Assembly: GCA_027625915.1 (NCBI GenBank) | Contig: JANTQA010000045.1 | Span: forward strand, 2,480,001 to 2,544,000 | Direction: 5' to 3' | DNA length: 64,000 bases | Origin: Anaeramoeba flamelloides | Taxonomy: Eukaryota; Metamonada; Anaeramoebidae | Shown here: one piece after another, positions 34,311 to 46,918 of the stretch | How the letters are laid out: each line of letters begins with the position of its first letter | Position numbering within the stretch: the stretch's first letter is position 1 | Program-made: the position numbers and the translations under genes | Notes under the pieces: generated by a model | Told to the model about the DNA's origin: nothing | Database searches by the model: none | The model's input: the letters and a program-made list of their open reading frames with translations, nothing else

Positions 34311-35443
34311 TGTTCGGAATTAAAGGTTTTATTTTTTTTTTTATGATTTTTTTTGTGATCAACACCAAAAAAGAAAATAAGAAAAAAAAAGAATGATTTT
34401 ATTTCGTTTCAAAAAAAATTTTTTTGTTATTGAAAAGTTTTTGAAGTTTAGTGTGTTCCAAACACTTCATTGCTGGAAATATTTTTGAAATAATCTGTTT
34501 GTCTTGAAAATGAAAACAGTAAAATAAAATAATTTTTTAATTTTTAAATCGTAAATTTATTGGGTTATTTTTGAAAAATTTTTGTTTTTTATAAATTTTT
34601 GACTTGTTTTGAAAGATATGACTAAAAGGAATCAAATTCTCATATACAAAAACGCTAACAAAAATAAATTGATTTATTAAAGAAGAGGATTAAATTTTAA
34701 AAAGGAGATTTTTGTTTTTTTTGTCGAAAAGGCGATAAATTTAAATAAATTTTTGATTAATTTCCATTTTATCAAATCCCAAAAACTATAACTTTCAAAA
34801 CAGTTTTCTGTCAAAGAATATTCCAAAGATCTGATTACTTTTACAAATTTTCTTCACAATTTAGCCAACAAAGTTCTTAAATTAAAGCTATGGTATTAAA
34901 ATTTCCAAATTGAAAACAATAAGTAAAAATTTTCAAAACATTTCTTTGGATATGTCTGTATTTTTAGAAAACTAAATTAAGTTTCTAATCCTTCGATTGA
35001 CTATTCCGATATGTATATCTAGGTACCCTTTGAATTAGAAGACATGAATTTAGTCACTACAAAATTAACTCCTTCCAGGTTCGTCAGATTTAACGTGTTT
35101 TTTAGCATTTAACTCTTAATAATAAAAAATAAAATTTATCAGTATTTTGGTACAATAGGAAAAAAGTCATTGATTTTCATTTTCTCATTGTTTTTTGGAA
35201 TTCTATATTTTAATGATTTAAATTGTGGTTATTACGAGAAACGAAATTCAATTCTTATTGAAAAATTATTCATGTAAACGCTCAAAAAAATAGTTTAAAA
35301 GATTTACAATTGTTTTAAAAAAGTGTGTATTAAAAGTTTGAGAAAGTGTACCTAAACATATTAAAACGTGTGAATTAGACAGTTCGTTGTCCAGACACAC
35401 CAACACTACTGTAAAATCGATGGTAAACAGAAAAGTCCTTTTC

Positions 35444-35616
35444 TACTGGTATTTGAATTACAAATGGGAAATAATTTTCACTTCTTTTTTCAATTTCCTT
35501 TTTTAAATAAATTGAGTTCTAAAATTCCAATCTACTTCTTTGACAAACTCTATTTATAAAAGAAAAATATGGAAAATCAAGTAAAACTATTGTACCATTT
35601 CAAATTCAAATATCCA
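35444..35616. mobile_element. MITE-like palindrome, family TACTGGTATTTGAAT, copy A
   Basis: The left end TACTGGTATTTGAATTACAA is followed by TTTTCACTTCTTTTTTCAAT. The right end is decayed (about ATTCAAATATCCATAT). The family is defined by the clean copy at 61810-61980. Confidence 0.6.
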
Positions 35617-37899
35617 TATCTCACACTTGACTTTTTATGACAGGATTTTAAGGTTATGTGATAGCCTATTACAAACATGGGAATTTTACAATAGAACAAA
35701 AATTTTACATCTAGAAAATAATAAAATTTGAATTTTTCACTCCGAACCTTCTCTGAATGATCAATAATTTTGGAAAATTTTCAGGTTTTTGGTGGATCTT
35801 CAATTTATAAATACCTAAGAATCAAAAGGCAAGAATATTTTGAAGTGGCTATTAAATTCTGTCTACAATCTTTGGAGGCTTTGTTTGGGATTTTTGAATT
35901 TATTTGATAAACAACAAGATTTTTTATGTCTTTTCAAATTACATAAAATTTTTTTAAAAAGTCAAATCTAACAAACCATCAAATTCTGTGATAGCGTATA
36001 ACAGAGTATTGTTTTTTTTGTATTTAACAGAGACAAAAAATACAATTTCTATGTCTATCAAATTTCATGATAGGTTTGGAACTGCTGGAACATTTCAGAA
36101 AACTTTTAGTTACACTTTTTTAAAACAGCTGTTGGAAGATAATTTATACTTTTTAAGACACACGGTTCGTTATCTTTTGGTTTGTTAGTTTAGTTTTCGG
36201 ACTTTGACCATTTGTATTAATCTTTTTTTTTTTTTGTTGTTTTTTTCAAGAAGTTTTAAAAATGATGTTTGGTTTATTTTTTGATTGTTGTGTTTGATTT
36301 TTTTTTTGAAGTTTAAAATAAAAAAGGAAAAAGAAGGATCTTTATTGTAGAGAAAGGAATGCAAAAAAAGAAAAATTTTTTTTTGTTTTTTTTTTTCCAA
36401 AATGAAAAACATTCTTCACTTTGAAAAGGATCCTCTGAAAAGAGACTTATAATGAACAAAACAAACAAACAATGGAAAAGGAAGTGGAATTTGTTTGAAA
36501 GTATTGAACTTACTTGGCTTTAGAACTACCCCTTTGATTTTTATTTTTTGATGTTTCTCTTGATCATATTGCTTCTTGAAAAGAGGTGTAAATTACGAAA
36601 GATAAAACAAAATAATTTGTGGAAATAAGCGTCCTTATATTGAAAACCCTTTGGAAGAAAAACAAAGTACGACTCTGTTCAATTTTAATTGATCATTCAG
36701 GTTTTTTGTTTGTTTTGTTTTGTGGAAGAAAAAAAATTATTTGAAAAAAAATAATGCTTTTGAAGGTTCTTCCCAAAATCATTATTTGATAGCAAACAAT
36801 TAAAACGCCCTTTAATGTTCACACAAGCACAAATCTTTAATTGTCATTCCCCTTAAAAATAACGAATACTTTATATTTTTCTGAAGAATACTCATCTTTG
36901 TCATTAAAAAAGAAACCAAGTGAAACAAACCCAATGAAGTGATTGTTGTTTTTGATCGCAAATAGTATGAACGAAGAAAAAAACTGAATTTTCTGGAAAG
37001 AGAGTTTTTGATAAGAAAATTATCTGATTACAAGAATTTTAGGTAATGGTTTAATATTACTCAAGTAAAAGAGAAAACAACTCTTCTGGATAGGAGTCGG
37101 TCAGTTTGTGACAATTTCAAAAGATTTGAAATTATCCTTAAAGTATATTTTGTGGAAGTTGAAACTATAAAAAACTTTAATGAAAATAAAAATGAATTGA
37201 ACTTTCAAAAACTCTTTGAGTTTGTTTTTCAAAGAACAAATTGGAATTAGCAAGTTTTGTTTTACATTTTTTGCAGAATTTTTTTTTCAAGTGTTTGTCT
37301 GTAAACTTGATCAAAGAAGGAAATTATTTTTTCACTTTACACATATTCGATATTTAAAACAACCATCAAATATAACAACAAACAAGGGAAAAAAAGATCG
37401 TTAAAACTATTTTTGAAGATAATTGTAATGAAAAACAAAAACATAACTTGAATCGGAACAAACACAAACACAAACCCAAACTAAATATTTGTTCAAAAAC
37501 AGTGATTTCAGTGGGGCACCAACAAACACAAACCCAAATTCCAGAAACTCAAACCCAACAAAAAAAAAAAAAAAAAATAATAAAGCGTAATCCAAACACA
37601 GACGAGATGAGATCGTAGACAAACAAAAATGCAAAATAAAGAAGACATTTAAAATCAAAGGAGTCAGAAGGTATTCGTTTCTTCATTTTTGGTTTCAAAA
37701 AAAGACCAGATTCAAGAGATGGATAGTAAGCTGGGATTTAAAATCTAAAAAGGATCAAATTTCGTCTCCTTTTCTATTCCCAATTCACCAAAGGCTCCTT
37801 GCATTTTGAATTCTAAGTTGACCCAAATTACATTGGTTCTTATTCGTCAGAGAGGTAGTGAGTGTCCAAAATATTGTGTCAAAATAAGGCGTGCCGAAA

Positions 37900-38320
37900 A
37901 GTTTAAGCCATGTTTCAAAATAAAAAGCGTGGATTTTTTGTTATAGAAGACCTATACATCAATCAATCAAAGAAACTAACAAAAAACACTAATTAAATCC
38001 GGTATTGGTTTCTTAAAGTTCTATTATTTAAAAAGAAAATCCTAAAAAAAAAGGATCAAATTAGAAAATTTATCTCAAAAATAGAGTTAATTTGATAGTA
38101 ATTTTTTATATCAAAAAAAACCAAAAATTTCAAAAAAACTGAAGAGTATTATAAAAAATTTTCAACAAATTGCATTCCTAATTTAAAATTTACTCAGAAT
38201 ATCAACGAATCCCCCCCCGAAATAGATTTTAACTTAAGTATACTGCTGAGTAGCGACTTGGATGTTCCATTGAAACAAGAAGAAAAAAAAAGCACGGATT
38301 ATATTGTGAAACAAGGATTA
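37900..38320. mobile_element. TIR-bearing dispersed repeat (TGTTTCAAAATAAAA family), copy 1
   Basis: Starts CCATGTTTCAAAATAAAAAG and ends near CACGGATTATATTGTGAAAC, an imperfect reverse complement of the start. The body aligns with 46495-46815 in the same orientation: ATCAATCAATCAAAGAAAC, TTCTATTATTTAAAAA, GGATCAAATTAGAAA, ATAGAGTTAATTT and TTTCAAAAAAACTG. No open frame. Confidence 0.6.
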
Positions 38321-38393
38321 TAGCCTTTGGGCCATGCATTATTTTGATCGCTGCCCTTTAGTATGAGTTGATTGGAAATCTTAATTATTTTAA

Positions 38394-38567
38394 TACTGAG
38401 ATTGCAAATATATATGAGAAAAAATTTTCACTTCTTTTTCCATATTTTTCTTTCCTAAATAGAGTTCTCAAAGAAGTAGGTTGTAATTTAAAAACTCAAT
38501 TTGAAAAAAAAAAAGGAAATTAAAAAGGAAGTGAAAATTTTCCCCGTTTATGATTCAAATACCAGTA
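38394..38567. mobile_element. MITE-like palindrome, family TACTGGTATTTGAAT, copy B
   Basis: 174 bp. The right end GATTCAAATACCAGTA is intact and the left end TACTGAGATTGCAAAT is decayed. The arms share TTTTCACTTCTTTTTCCATA and GGAAGTGAAAATTTTCC, which are complementary. Confidence 0.75.
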
Positions 38568-39714
38568 AAGCTATTTCCCGAGTTATTGGAACCTTAATGC
38601 AACACATATACTCTAGGTATATGTTTCAACAACACTGTATATTCTTATCACAGTCTACCCACCTTTTAAAGCCTATCCGAATTAATCAAATAAGGCACAA
38701 AAAAAAAATTTTTTTTTTAGGCACAATTCTTGAATACAATGGAACACAATTCTTTTTTCGATTATTGTTGAGTCGAAAAAAAAAATCCTGTGTATTATTA
38801 TGTGTAATTTTTTTTGTGTGCTATTTTGATTATTTTGTTCCTTATTTGTGATCTTGTGTGTGAGCTAAAAAGTCCTAGGAATGTAAAAAAAAACGAAGAT
38901 TTTTAATTCCGAGTACTTTGGTTATTATGGGTGTCCACACTAACAACCGAGAAGATACAATTATAATATCCAGTTGATCTGACACGAATTAGACAAAATA
39001 AAATAACAAACAGTCAAGCAAAACAAAACTTAAGAATGCAAATAAAACTATTTATCTTTATGACAAGATCCTTTTTTTCCTTTCATTTTCGTTTCCAAAA
39101 CCTTTCCTTTTCCTTTTCCTTTCTTTTTCTTTTCATTGTTTTATTTTTTATTTTTTATTTTTTATTTTTATTTTTGGATTCCGCTTCTTTATCTTTTCGT
39201 TTTATTCAATTTTTTTTGGGATTTTTTTATTTCTTTGTATCTTTTTTTGTTTCCTTTTTCTTTTCCTTTTGCCTTTTCCTTTCTTTTTCTTTTGCATTTT
39301 TTTTTTGAATTGGATGCTTTGGTAAAGTTATTAGATCAACTTTGTATTAAATAACACCCCCCAAAAAAAAAAAAAAAAAAAAAAATATCAATGGGTATAC
39401 ACTTATTAATTAACCATTTGGGAAAAAAGTTCAACACGCTTTTTAATTGTCAACCTTAATAGAACCTGAAAACAAAAAGCAAAACCAATTAATAGAAGAA
39501 ACAAGATTAATTTCAAAGAACAATTCCATATATAATTTTCAATCAAATCTACGAATATAATCTTAATCTTCTTTATTATCAAAACCCAAAGAATGTTTTT
39601 GGATATCTCAAATATAGTCATTTTTTTGAACAAATTTTTAATGATAAATCAACCAAAAATTTATTGCATTACAAAAGATAACATTAGAAAAATAATTATC
39701 GTGTTGAAACCACC

Positions 39715-40020
39715 ATTTTTTCTGCCCATTCTATAAAGAAAATCGAATAATTTAGATTAAAAATTTAATTCAAATTAACAAAAACAATAAGAATAATATC
39801 TTTGATATTATTCGAAATAAAGACTCATTGTTTATTTTATCATTAGTTAATGATAAAGAGAATTATGATTCTTTATTGAGATTTCTAAACAAAAATTTAG
39901 AAATTATGGAAAGTGCCTAGGTTTTCCAGAATTAAAAAGAATAGAGAAAAATCTGTGATTTTACTCAATTCTTTTAAATTACGGAAAACCTAACGGCTGT
40001 TAGAGGAAATTGATCCCCCC
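39715..40020 (+). repeat. Dispersed repeat (GGTTTTCCAGAATTC family), copy 2
   Basis: Matches the reverse complement of 51900-52410 at its left side (TGCCCATTCTATAAAGAAAA, then GAATAATATCTTTGATATTA) and carries the fold-back GGTTTTCCAGAATTAAAAAG ... TTTTAAATTACGGAAAACC at its right side, also seen at 21147-21226. Confidence 0.6.
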
Positions 40021-41206
40021 CCTTCAAAATAAAAAAAAAAAATAAACCACCATTTTTTCTTTAATTATTTTTTTTTTCTTTTATTAATAGATCTTACTTT
40101 TCATTAATAGGTTCTATTAAGATTCCCAATTAAAAATCACCTTCCACCCTTTTCCCAAACAGTTAAAAATTTTCAACTCTTCAATTATTTTTTTCATTTT
40201 TTCCCAAACATTCTAGTTGAGATTAAAAAAAAAAGCTTAATTAAAAAGTAATGGGTTGGAAAAATACCTATTGAATAAACCATGGACAGAATCTGCCAAC
40301 TTCTATAAATATTTGTCTGTGTTAGAACTGTAACCATTACTTTTTGTAAATTCAAACGAATTTAAAATTTATAGTTAAAAATATTTTCTTTTTCACAGTT
40401 ATAAAATTTTTTGATCAAGGATATCTAAGAACTTTCTGCCCCACATTCCCATTCAAAAACTGTCATGTTTCTTTCAAAGATTACCATATCAGACCTAAAA
40501 TATTTCAAAAAAAAAAAAAACAATGAAGAGTAAATCAATTTAGATGAGGAAAAATTTGTCCCAAATGAAACATATCACAGATTTTCATTTGTTACACTTT
40601 AGAAATAACTGGAATTATTTTTGTGAATTCGAAAAAATATGCTAACTATAATTCTCATAAGGTGATATTTTTAATATCGCCGTGAGAGAATTATGTCCAG
40701 TTTATTTTATTTTATTTTATTTTTTTTTTTTTTTTGAGAAATGAACACAATCGCCATAATTATTGTTTGAAAAGGGATAGTTAATAGCAATAATTAAAAT
40801 AAAATTAAAAACAAACAAATATATTTATAATTTTTCTTTTATATAAATAAATGAAAAAAATACAAAAAATTCTACCAATTTTTTTTTTTAAATTTTTTTA
40901 AATACAGAATTTCCCAAAACCAACCAAAATTATATTCACTAATTTCTCAACCCCATAAGTTTTTTTCAATTAAACTGTTAATTAAACCCACCCACAGAAG
41001 AGTTTATAAACCCAATGGAGCAAAAAAAAGAGACCAGCTGTTTATCAATTTCTAAATAATTTCAATTTATCAAAATAACTTGGAATTTACTTAAACTAAA
41101 CAGATAAAGTGAAATTTTTTTCATCAATCAAAAGTCAAACACCATTAAGAGAATAAAAAAAACCCCGTCATCACAAGAACAACAAAGACAAAAACCAAAA
41201 AATTTC

Positions 41207-42616
41207 ATGAATAAAAATACTCGAAAAATTAGGATCATGTCCATGAAGAGATTTGAAAAATTTTTAAATGATCAAAACAAAACAACAAAATATGAACAAT
41301 TTGAAAATATTGATGACGAAATCTGCTTATTTATATGTAGACTGAAACAAAAAGGGACCCAAAGGGACTACAGCTGGAATTCTTTTAAAACCTTAGTTTT
41401 TAGTCTCTTTGGGGGGATCAGGGATTATTTTGAGGGGGTGGATCAATCTGAAGTTTAGGTGATACCAAGCTTAGAAAATTGCGGCAAGTCCCGTAAGGCC
41501 TTCCAAACCAAATTAACAAAATTAAAACAGGGTAACAAAATGGGGAAGCAACGGCAAGGCTTGACAATGGAAGAGGAAAGGGTGTTTTTCGAGAGTTTGG
41601 ATTTGAGTAATGAAAAAGACTTGATAGTTGCCTCATTTTGGTGCATTGGGAAATATACAGGTATGAAGGGAGGGGAAAACTTTTATTTGACGTTCAAACA
41701 AGTTTCTTGGCATGAAGAATCGGAAGAAAAATGGATTGAAATACATCTCCCACAAATAAAAAAAAGGAGAGCAAATTACCTCCCTGGGATTTCCAATAAG
41801 ATGGTATATGTACCTGAAAGTATAAAAAAAATTTTCCATTTCCCAGACAATAAATATGACCCTTATATAATAATTAAAAGGTATTTTGATCAATGCCCAA
41901 AAAGGGATGGTGATTCAAGAATTTGGTGTGCCATAAACGGTACTCAAAATAGAAGAAAACTGTTCAAAGATCAAAACATTGGCGTCAGAAAATTAACTAA
42001 TTTACTCAAAAGAAAAATTCTTGATGCCAGTATAAAAAAAACGATCACTTTTCATTCCACTCGCACCACCGCTGTAAACAACTTAACCAACCACGGGGTA
42101 CCAGTCTCCCAGGGGAAGAAATTTACCTGGCTGATGTCCAGCGAGGCTTATAAGGCGTATGGCAAGGAGGAACCACAATTCGTAAAGCAATTGCAAAAAA
42201 CAATGCTAATTGAGAACAATGACAATTCTTCAAAGTCTTTTAACTATTCTAATAATAGTACACAAACAAATAACTCAAATTTAGGCAATGGAAAGACAGT
42301 TTTGGGCCAATTGCCCCACAGTAACCAGAATTTGATCAATAATAATTATCAAAATTTAATTAATAACTGCAACCAGAATATGATTCAAAACAGTAACCAA
42401 CATTTGGATTCCTTGAAAAAAATTCTTTTGGGTCTAAATGGATTGATCCCCACACTTCTACATTCGCCCAACAATTTTACCAATCCTAATATCGATATGC
42501 AGGGCGGAAATATATCATTACACTACCACTTTCATTTCCCACCCTTTTTAAAACAAGAAAATGAGAGGAAAAGAGATTTAAATAATGAAAATATAATGAG
42601 TTTTAATAAAAAATAA
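41207..42616 (+). CDS. Tyrosine recombinase-like protein (Crypton/KIAA1958/ZMYM type), interrupted by one TAG
   Basis: Two open stretches in the same frame, 41207-41455 (83 codons) and 41459-42616 (385 codons), are separated only by a TAG at 41456-41458. The first looks like the helical N-terminal domain of tyrosine recombinases (YSWNSFKTLVFSLFGGIRDYF). The second continues as in KIAA1958/ZMYM-type proteins: FQTKLTKLKQGNKMGKQRQ, then LTMEEERVFFESLDL, and the catalytic fold. Visible catalytic-site positions: GMKGGE where the first Arg is expected (Lys here), HSTR for the His-x-x-Arg box, TWLMSSEAYKAY with Trp for the usual His and the terminal Tyr kept. A Gln/Asn-rich tail of about 140 residues follows. 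Such enzymes cut and rejoin DNA in Crypton transposons, and have host-tamed relatives in animals. The Lys change and the stop suggest loss of activity, but the long open frame on each side suggests the event is recent, or that the stop is read through or is an assembly error. A DNA-element or domesticated origin is inference. Confidence 0.75.
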
Positions 42617-42658
42617 AACTTTAATTTTAAATGTAATTGCTTTATATTATTATTTTAT

Positions 42659-42810
42659 TATTGTTATTTAAACTCTAAATGGTAAAAGTTTTCACTTCAT
42701 TTTCCAATAACCTTTTTTAAATAGAGCCATGAAATAACAACCCACTTCTTTAGAACTGTTTTTATCAAGAAAAGAAAAATATATAAAAGGAAGTATCTCT
42801 TTTTTCTAAT
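42659..42810. mobile_element. MITE-like element, family TACTGGTATTTGAAT, copy C (decayed)
   Basis: Left end TATTGTTATTTAAACTCTAA followed by TTTTCACTTCATTTTCCAAT and, further on, AATAGAGCC and CACTTCTTT, which match the inner order of copies at 38394 and 35444. The right end is hard to place. It lies about 45 bp after the recombinase stop codon. Confidence 0.5.
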
Positions 42811-45800
42811 TTATAAAATAAAATATCAGTACAGAAATGAAATGAAAATTTTTTGTTGTTTATTCTTACTACAAAGAAAATTTAAACCCCAAAAAATTAA
42901 AGTTAACTAAAACTACAGATTGGATTTCAGTGTTACTTCTTTTATAAATTATTTTTTCAATTTTATCATAATTTTATCTTATAAAAAAAGATAGCTATTA
43001 AACTCTTGAAGATACGAATATTCACCTTTTTCAAAATTACCTGACTTTTGAAAAAAACACCTATTTTTGGGGTATTTTTTTATTGAAAAAAGTTACAATG
43101 AACGAATTTTTGATTGAACATTAAGATTGGAAAAAAAAAAATTGTTAAAACAATTTGCAGAAAACAATCGGGAATGCATATAAAAACTCAAACATGGAAA
43201 AAAATAAAATAATAAAAAATATTCAAAAAACCCGAAAAAAAAATCAGTTTTTCAATTTAATTTAACGATATATTTTGAAAGAAATAATTTGATTTTATTT
43301 TGAAATTTAAAAAATATGATTCCTTTTAGACACATATAAAAATAGATTGAAATAATCTCTCTACTAAATCAAATAAAAATCTCAGAAATTTATAACGTTA
43401 AAAATAAAAAAAATATTACTGAAAACTTTTATTTTTATTTTCAATTCCAATTAATACCTATTAAAGTTGTCTACCTTTTTCAAAATTGTTATGCATAATA
43501 ATGTTTATTATCTGAGTGTATCTTAAATATACAAAATTTAGAGATTGTTTGAAAGATCATTTTACTTGTCATGCTGTAATTACTAGTCTAACCTATTCTC
43601 TATACTTCTTGATAGTCACTAAGGACAAAATATCAAAAAACAGATTTCAGGATATTTTCTTTTTCAATTTTCAGTTGCTTTGTTAAGGGATATCCGGATT
43701 TTTTATATTGCGGGGGTTAACACACTAGCCAACAAAAAATACAATTCAGCTTGTAAAATATTCTTTACTGATCAACTTTTAAAACAAACAAAATTTAAAG
43801 TTTACTTTACCATAAAGTATGAGAATCTACCAAAGAGAAGCCAAATATTCAAATATATTGTTATTGGGTGTATTTCATATTAGCCCACCTCTGGTTCAAA
43901 TGTATCTCAAAAGTCTTATGGTAAAACAGTACATAAAGTCTATCGAATCAATTACATTGTATCTTTTTATTAGTAAAAAAAAATTAAGATCTTTAGAAAA
44001 CTAATCAGCAAATCACCTCAAATTTGAATTTTAAATTATTAATATTCAGACCCCAAAGTTGCAAAATATCTTTCTTAAATTTGTGGTGAAATTTCGATGA
44101 ATAGGAAAAAAAATCCTAATTTAAACTCTCAACCAATAGATTTTTTTGGTCAATTATTTCTGAAATCTTCAATATATGTCCTTAATAAAATTAAACAATA
44201 TTTTTTTCTGATTAATATTTTTCGAAATATAAGTTTATACCTTAATTAAATTAACGACTGGTATAAATTTTTTTAGAATAAAAACACTCTCAACTTTTGA
44301 AGAGCAAAAATATTTTTTGTAATTACTGTGCACTTTTTTATTTTTTTTTGAAAAATTGGGGTTGAGAAAAGTTTGAAATCAAAGAATAAGTTGATAAATT
44401 ATATTAGAATGCCTTTCCAGGGAGTTTATCCTTTTATTTTAACTTTTTTTTTAATTTAACCATTTAAAACTAAAAAAAACATTTTAAGACCAAATTAGTC
44501 CCTTTTGTGAAAAGAAAATTCCCCATAATTTAGAATTTTTTTTAGTAAATGAGTTAATACAAGATAGTGTATCTAAAAATGTACATATTTTCAAGTGTGA
44601 ATTCGATGATTTTGGCAAAAAATGTTTTCAAGAAAAAGTTAAATTGAAACTTTATTTATTTTTATTTTTTCATTTAGTTTTTTTAATTGTACTAATGGTA
44701 AGTATTTGATCAGTTTTCCATTTTTAGTTTTTTTTTTGGGTCGTAGGGACATATATTAAGTTTAAATCCATCTTTATAAAAAGGAAAATAAAATAACCGA
44801 TCTTTTCATTTTTTCAGTTAATAATTATTAGATAAATTTTAGAAATTGGAAAAATTTAAAAATAGTAAACTTTTAAGTAATGAATATTATTTTTTTCAAC
44901 ATTTAAAAAATCTTTATTTTAGGTTCTATCTTCAAATTTGAAAAATTAATCAAAAAAGATGATTTATCATTCTGACCAATAGTTAAAAATATAATAGTGT
45001 ATTTTTTAATATAATTTCTAAGTTTTTTTTTTTTTAAGATTCTTTTAACAATGTTTTTTTTTTTGGGTTATTTACTTACAATTATAATAAAATTTAATTA
45101 TAAACTAATAAATTTTGATGGTAATACATTAATGGATCAATATTATTTTCTACGATGAATATAGAAATAGTAAAAATCCAAAGAGTAAAAAAAAAAAAAA
45201 ATTATATATACAAAAAAAAATAATTGACTTTTAAAAAAGAAATATTTTTCCCGGATAATATCCAAAACAGCAAAAATGAAATAAAACAGATCTATTTATA
45301 CAAAAATTAAATTTAAAAAAACATAATTAAATCTTAATTGGGTAAAAGTATATAACTTTTATCAATACTTTCTTTAAATTAGATTAATTTAAGTTTCTAT
45401 ATTGATTAGTAGTTTTTTTTTTAAATTTCTTATCTTTTATTTTTTAATGATCATCAAGTTTCATAATTTTTTAAAGTTACACAAGATATTTATTTTAAAA
45501 AATTACTGCGATTATTAAATAAAAATTTTAAAAAAAATTACACCTCAAAACAAAAATATTTGCAAAAAAAAAACAAGAATTTTCAAATTATTTAATTCAA
45601 TACAAACAAATCTTTCGAATTAGTTTAATCATTTTTTCTGGAATTTTAAAGGGAAAAATTTAATATTTTTAATTGAATAATAAATTGATAACTATAATGT
45701 GTTACTATTTATAAAATCTTTTTTTTTTAGGTTCATATTGAATATTATTTTATTGAAATTCTGAGTATCGTTTTCAATAAGAAAATTATAATTGTTTTTC

Positions 45801-46182
45801 TTACTTTTTTAAGATATATTTTGATAAAGATATCTTCAAATAAATAAAATAAAATTTACATTGAATCAGTATTAATATTTTACTTGATAACATTTTGCCA
45901 TTTTACAAATAGATTAAATTTAAAAGATGATTTTTTTTCAAAATATTAAAAAAAAATGCTAGACTTTTTTGAAAAGAATTTGTAAAAAGAAAGCTAATGA
46001 AAAAAAAGGGGTAAAAAATAAACTCTATTTCAGAAATATTTTTTTTACCCAAAATAATAAATTGATATTTAAAATACCCCCCCCCCCGAGTATTCAAGAG
46101 TAAAAAATAATTAAATCTTATTTGTAATTCGTTTTTTTAATCATCACAAATATATAAAAGGCCATTTATTTGGAAATAAATT

Positions 46183-46275
46183 ATATCACTTCGAATAATA
46201 TCATTATTTTCCAATTCTTCTGGATTAAAATCAAATCACAAAAGTGTCTTTTTGTAAATCAAAACAATAAATACC
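46183..46275 (-). repeat. Fragment of the dispersed hairpin repeat
   Basis: TATCACTTCGAATAATATCA followed by a segment that ends AAATCAAAACAATAAATACC. Both phrases and their spacing match 52698-52792, and inverted, 19705-19800. Confidence 0.5.
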
Positions 46276-46494
46276 AGAATTTTCAGATAATAAAAATATT
46301 TTATATATTTTCATCTTTCAGTTTATCATATTAATAAAGTTATATAACAAAGATTAGATCAATTTTTAAAAATAATTGAAAAAAAAATATTCCATTATAA
46401 ATGTTAATTCATTTATCTAAAATTTATTAACACTTTTTTTTTGTAATTGAATGGTTGTGTGTATAATTTCTCTGTTACAAGTGTCATAATAGCA

Positions 46495-46815
46495 TGGAAA
46501 AAAGTTCCACTGTGTTTCAAAATAAAAGGTGTATTTCTTTATTATATAGTACTTAACTATTAATCAATCATAAAAACCAACATAAAACAGAAATTTAATA
46601 GAGCACCGATTTCTTTAATTTCTATTATTTAAAAATCAAATTATAAAAATGAAAGATCAAATTAGAAATTTTAGCACATGAAATAGAGTTAATTTTTTAA
46701 GAATATCTTCTCCAATTAAAAAACAAAAAATTTCAAAAAACTGATTATAATTATGAAGAAATTTTTTTTAATTGTAGTCCCAATTTAAAATTTTACTCGA
46801 AATGCCAAAGTTTTT
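46495..46815. repeat. TIR-bearing dispersed repeat (TGTTTCAAAATAAAA family), copy 2
   Basis: Starts CTGTGTTTCAAAATAAAAGG and follows the same order as 37900-38230: ATTAATCAATCATAAAAACC, TTCTATTATTTAAAAATCAA, AGATCAAATTAGAAATTTTA and AAATAGAGTTAATTTTTTAA. The right inverted end present in copy 1 is missing here. Confidence 0.55.
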
Positions 46816-46868
46816 ACCTTCAAAATGGATTTGACCTTTGTTATCCTTTTAGTATTGAATTCGAAGTT

Positions 46869-46918
46869 ATATATATATATATATATATATATATCTATAG
46901 AAAGAGAGAGAGAGAGAG
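46869..46918. repeat. TA and GA microsatellites
   Basis: A run of about 13 TA units followed, after a few bases, by about nine GA units. Other TA runs lie at 2132-2156, 14836-14860, 19349-19370, 32470-32490 and 49870-49901. Confidence 0.9.

Larger units (their letters stand above)
34311..41206. other. Gene-free stretch of 6.9 kb
   Basis: No gene could be supported. Contents: two copies of a palindromic MITE family (35444-35616 and 38394-38567), one copy of a TIR-bearing repeat (37900-38320), a low-complexity pyrimidine tract at about 39070-39305, part of a dispersed palindromic repeat (39715-40020) and a hairpin at 40646-40695. The interval 37650-37880 is less AT-rich than average but no frame could be followed. 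Confidence 0.5.

Noticed and set aside
39036-39354. Overlapping open frames rich in Phe and Ser
   Set aside because: They lie in a pyrimidine-only tract (repeats of CTTTTCCTTTTC type); the opposite strand is full of stops.
41334-41458. Intron that would remove the TAG in the recombinase gene
   Set aside because: The possible GT donors are out of phase with the acceptor at the TAG, or would give a 21-bp intron, and the sequence has coding-like rather than intron-like composition.
43680-44004. Overlapping 60-codon frames resembling a protein remnant
   Set aside because: No recognisable motif and the frames are broken after about 65 codons; kept as intergenic.
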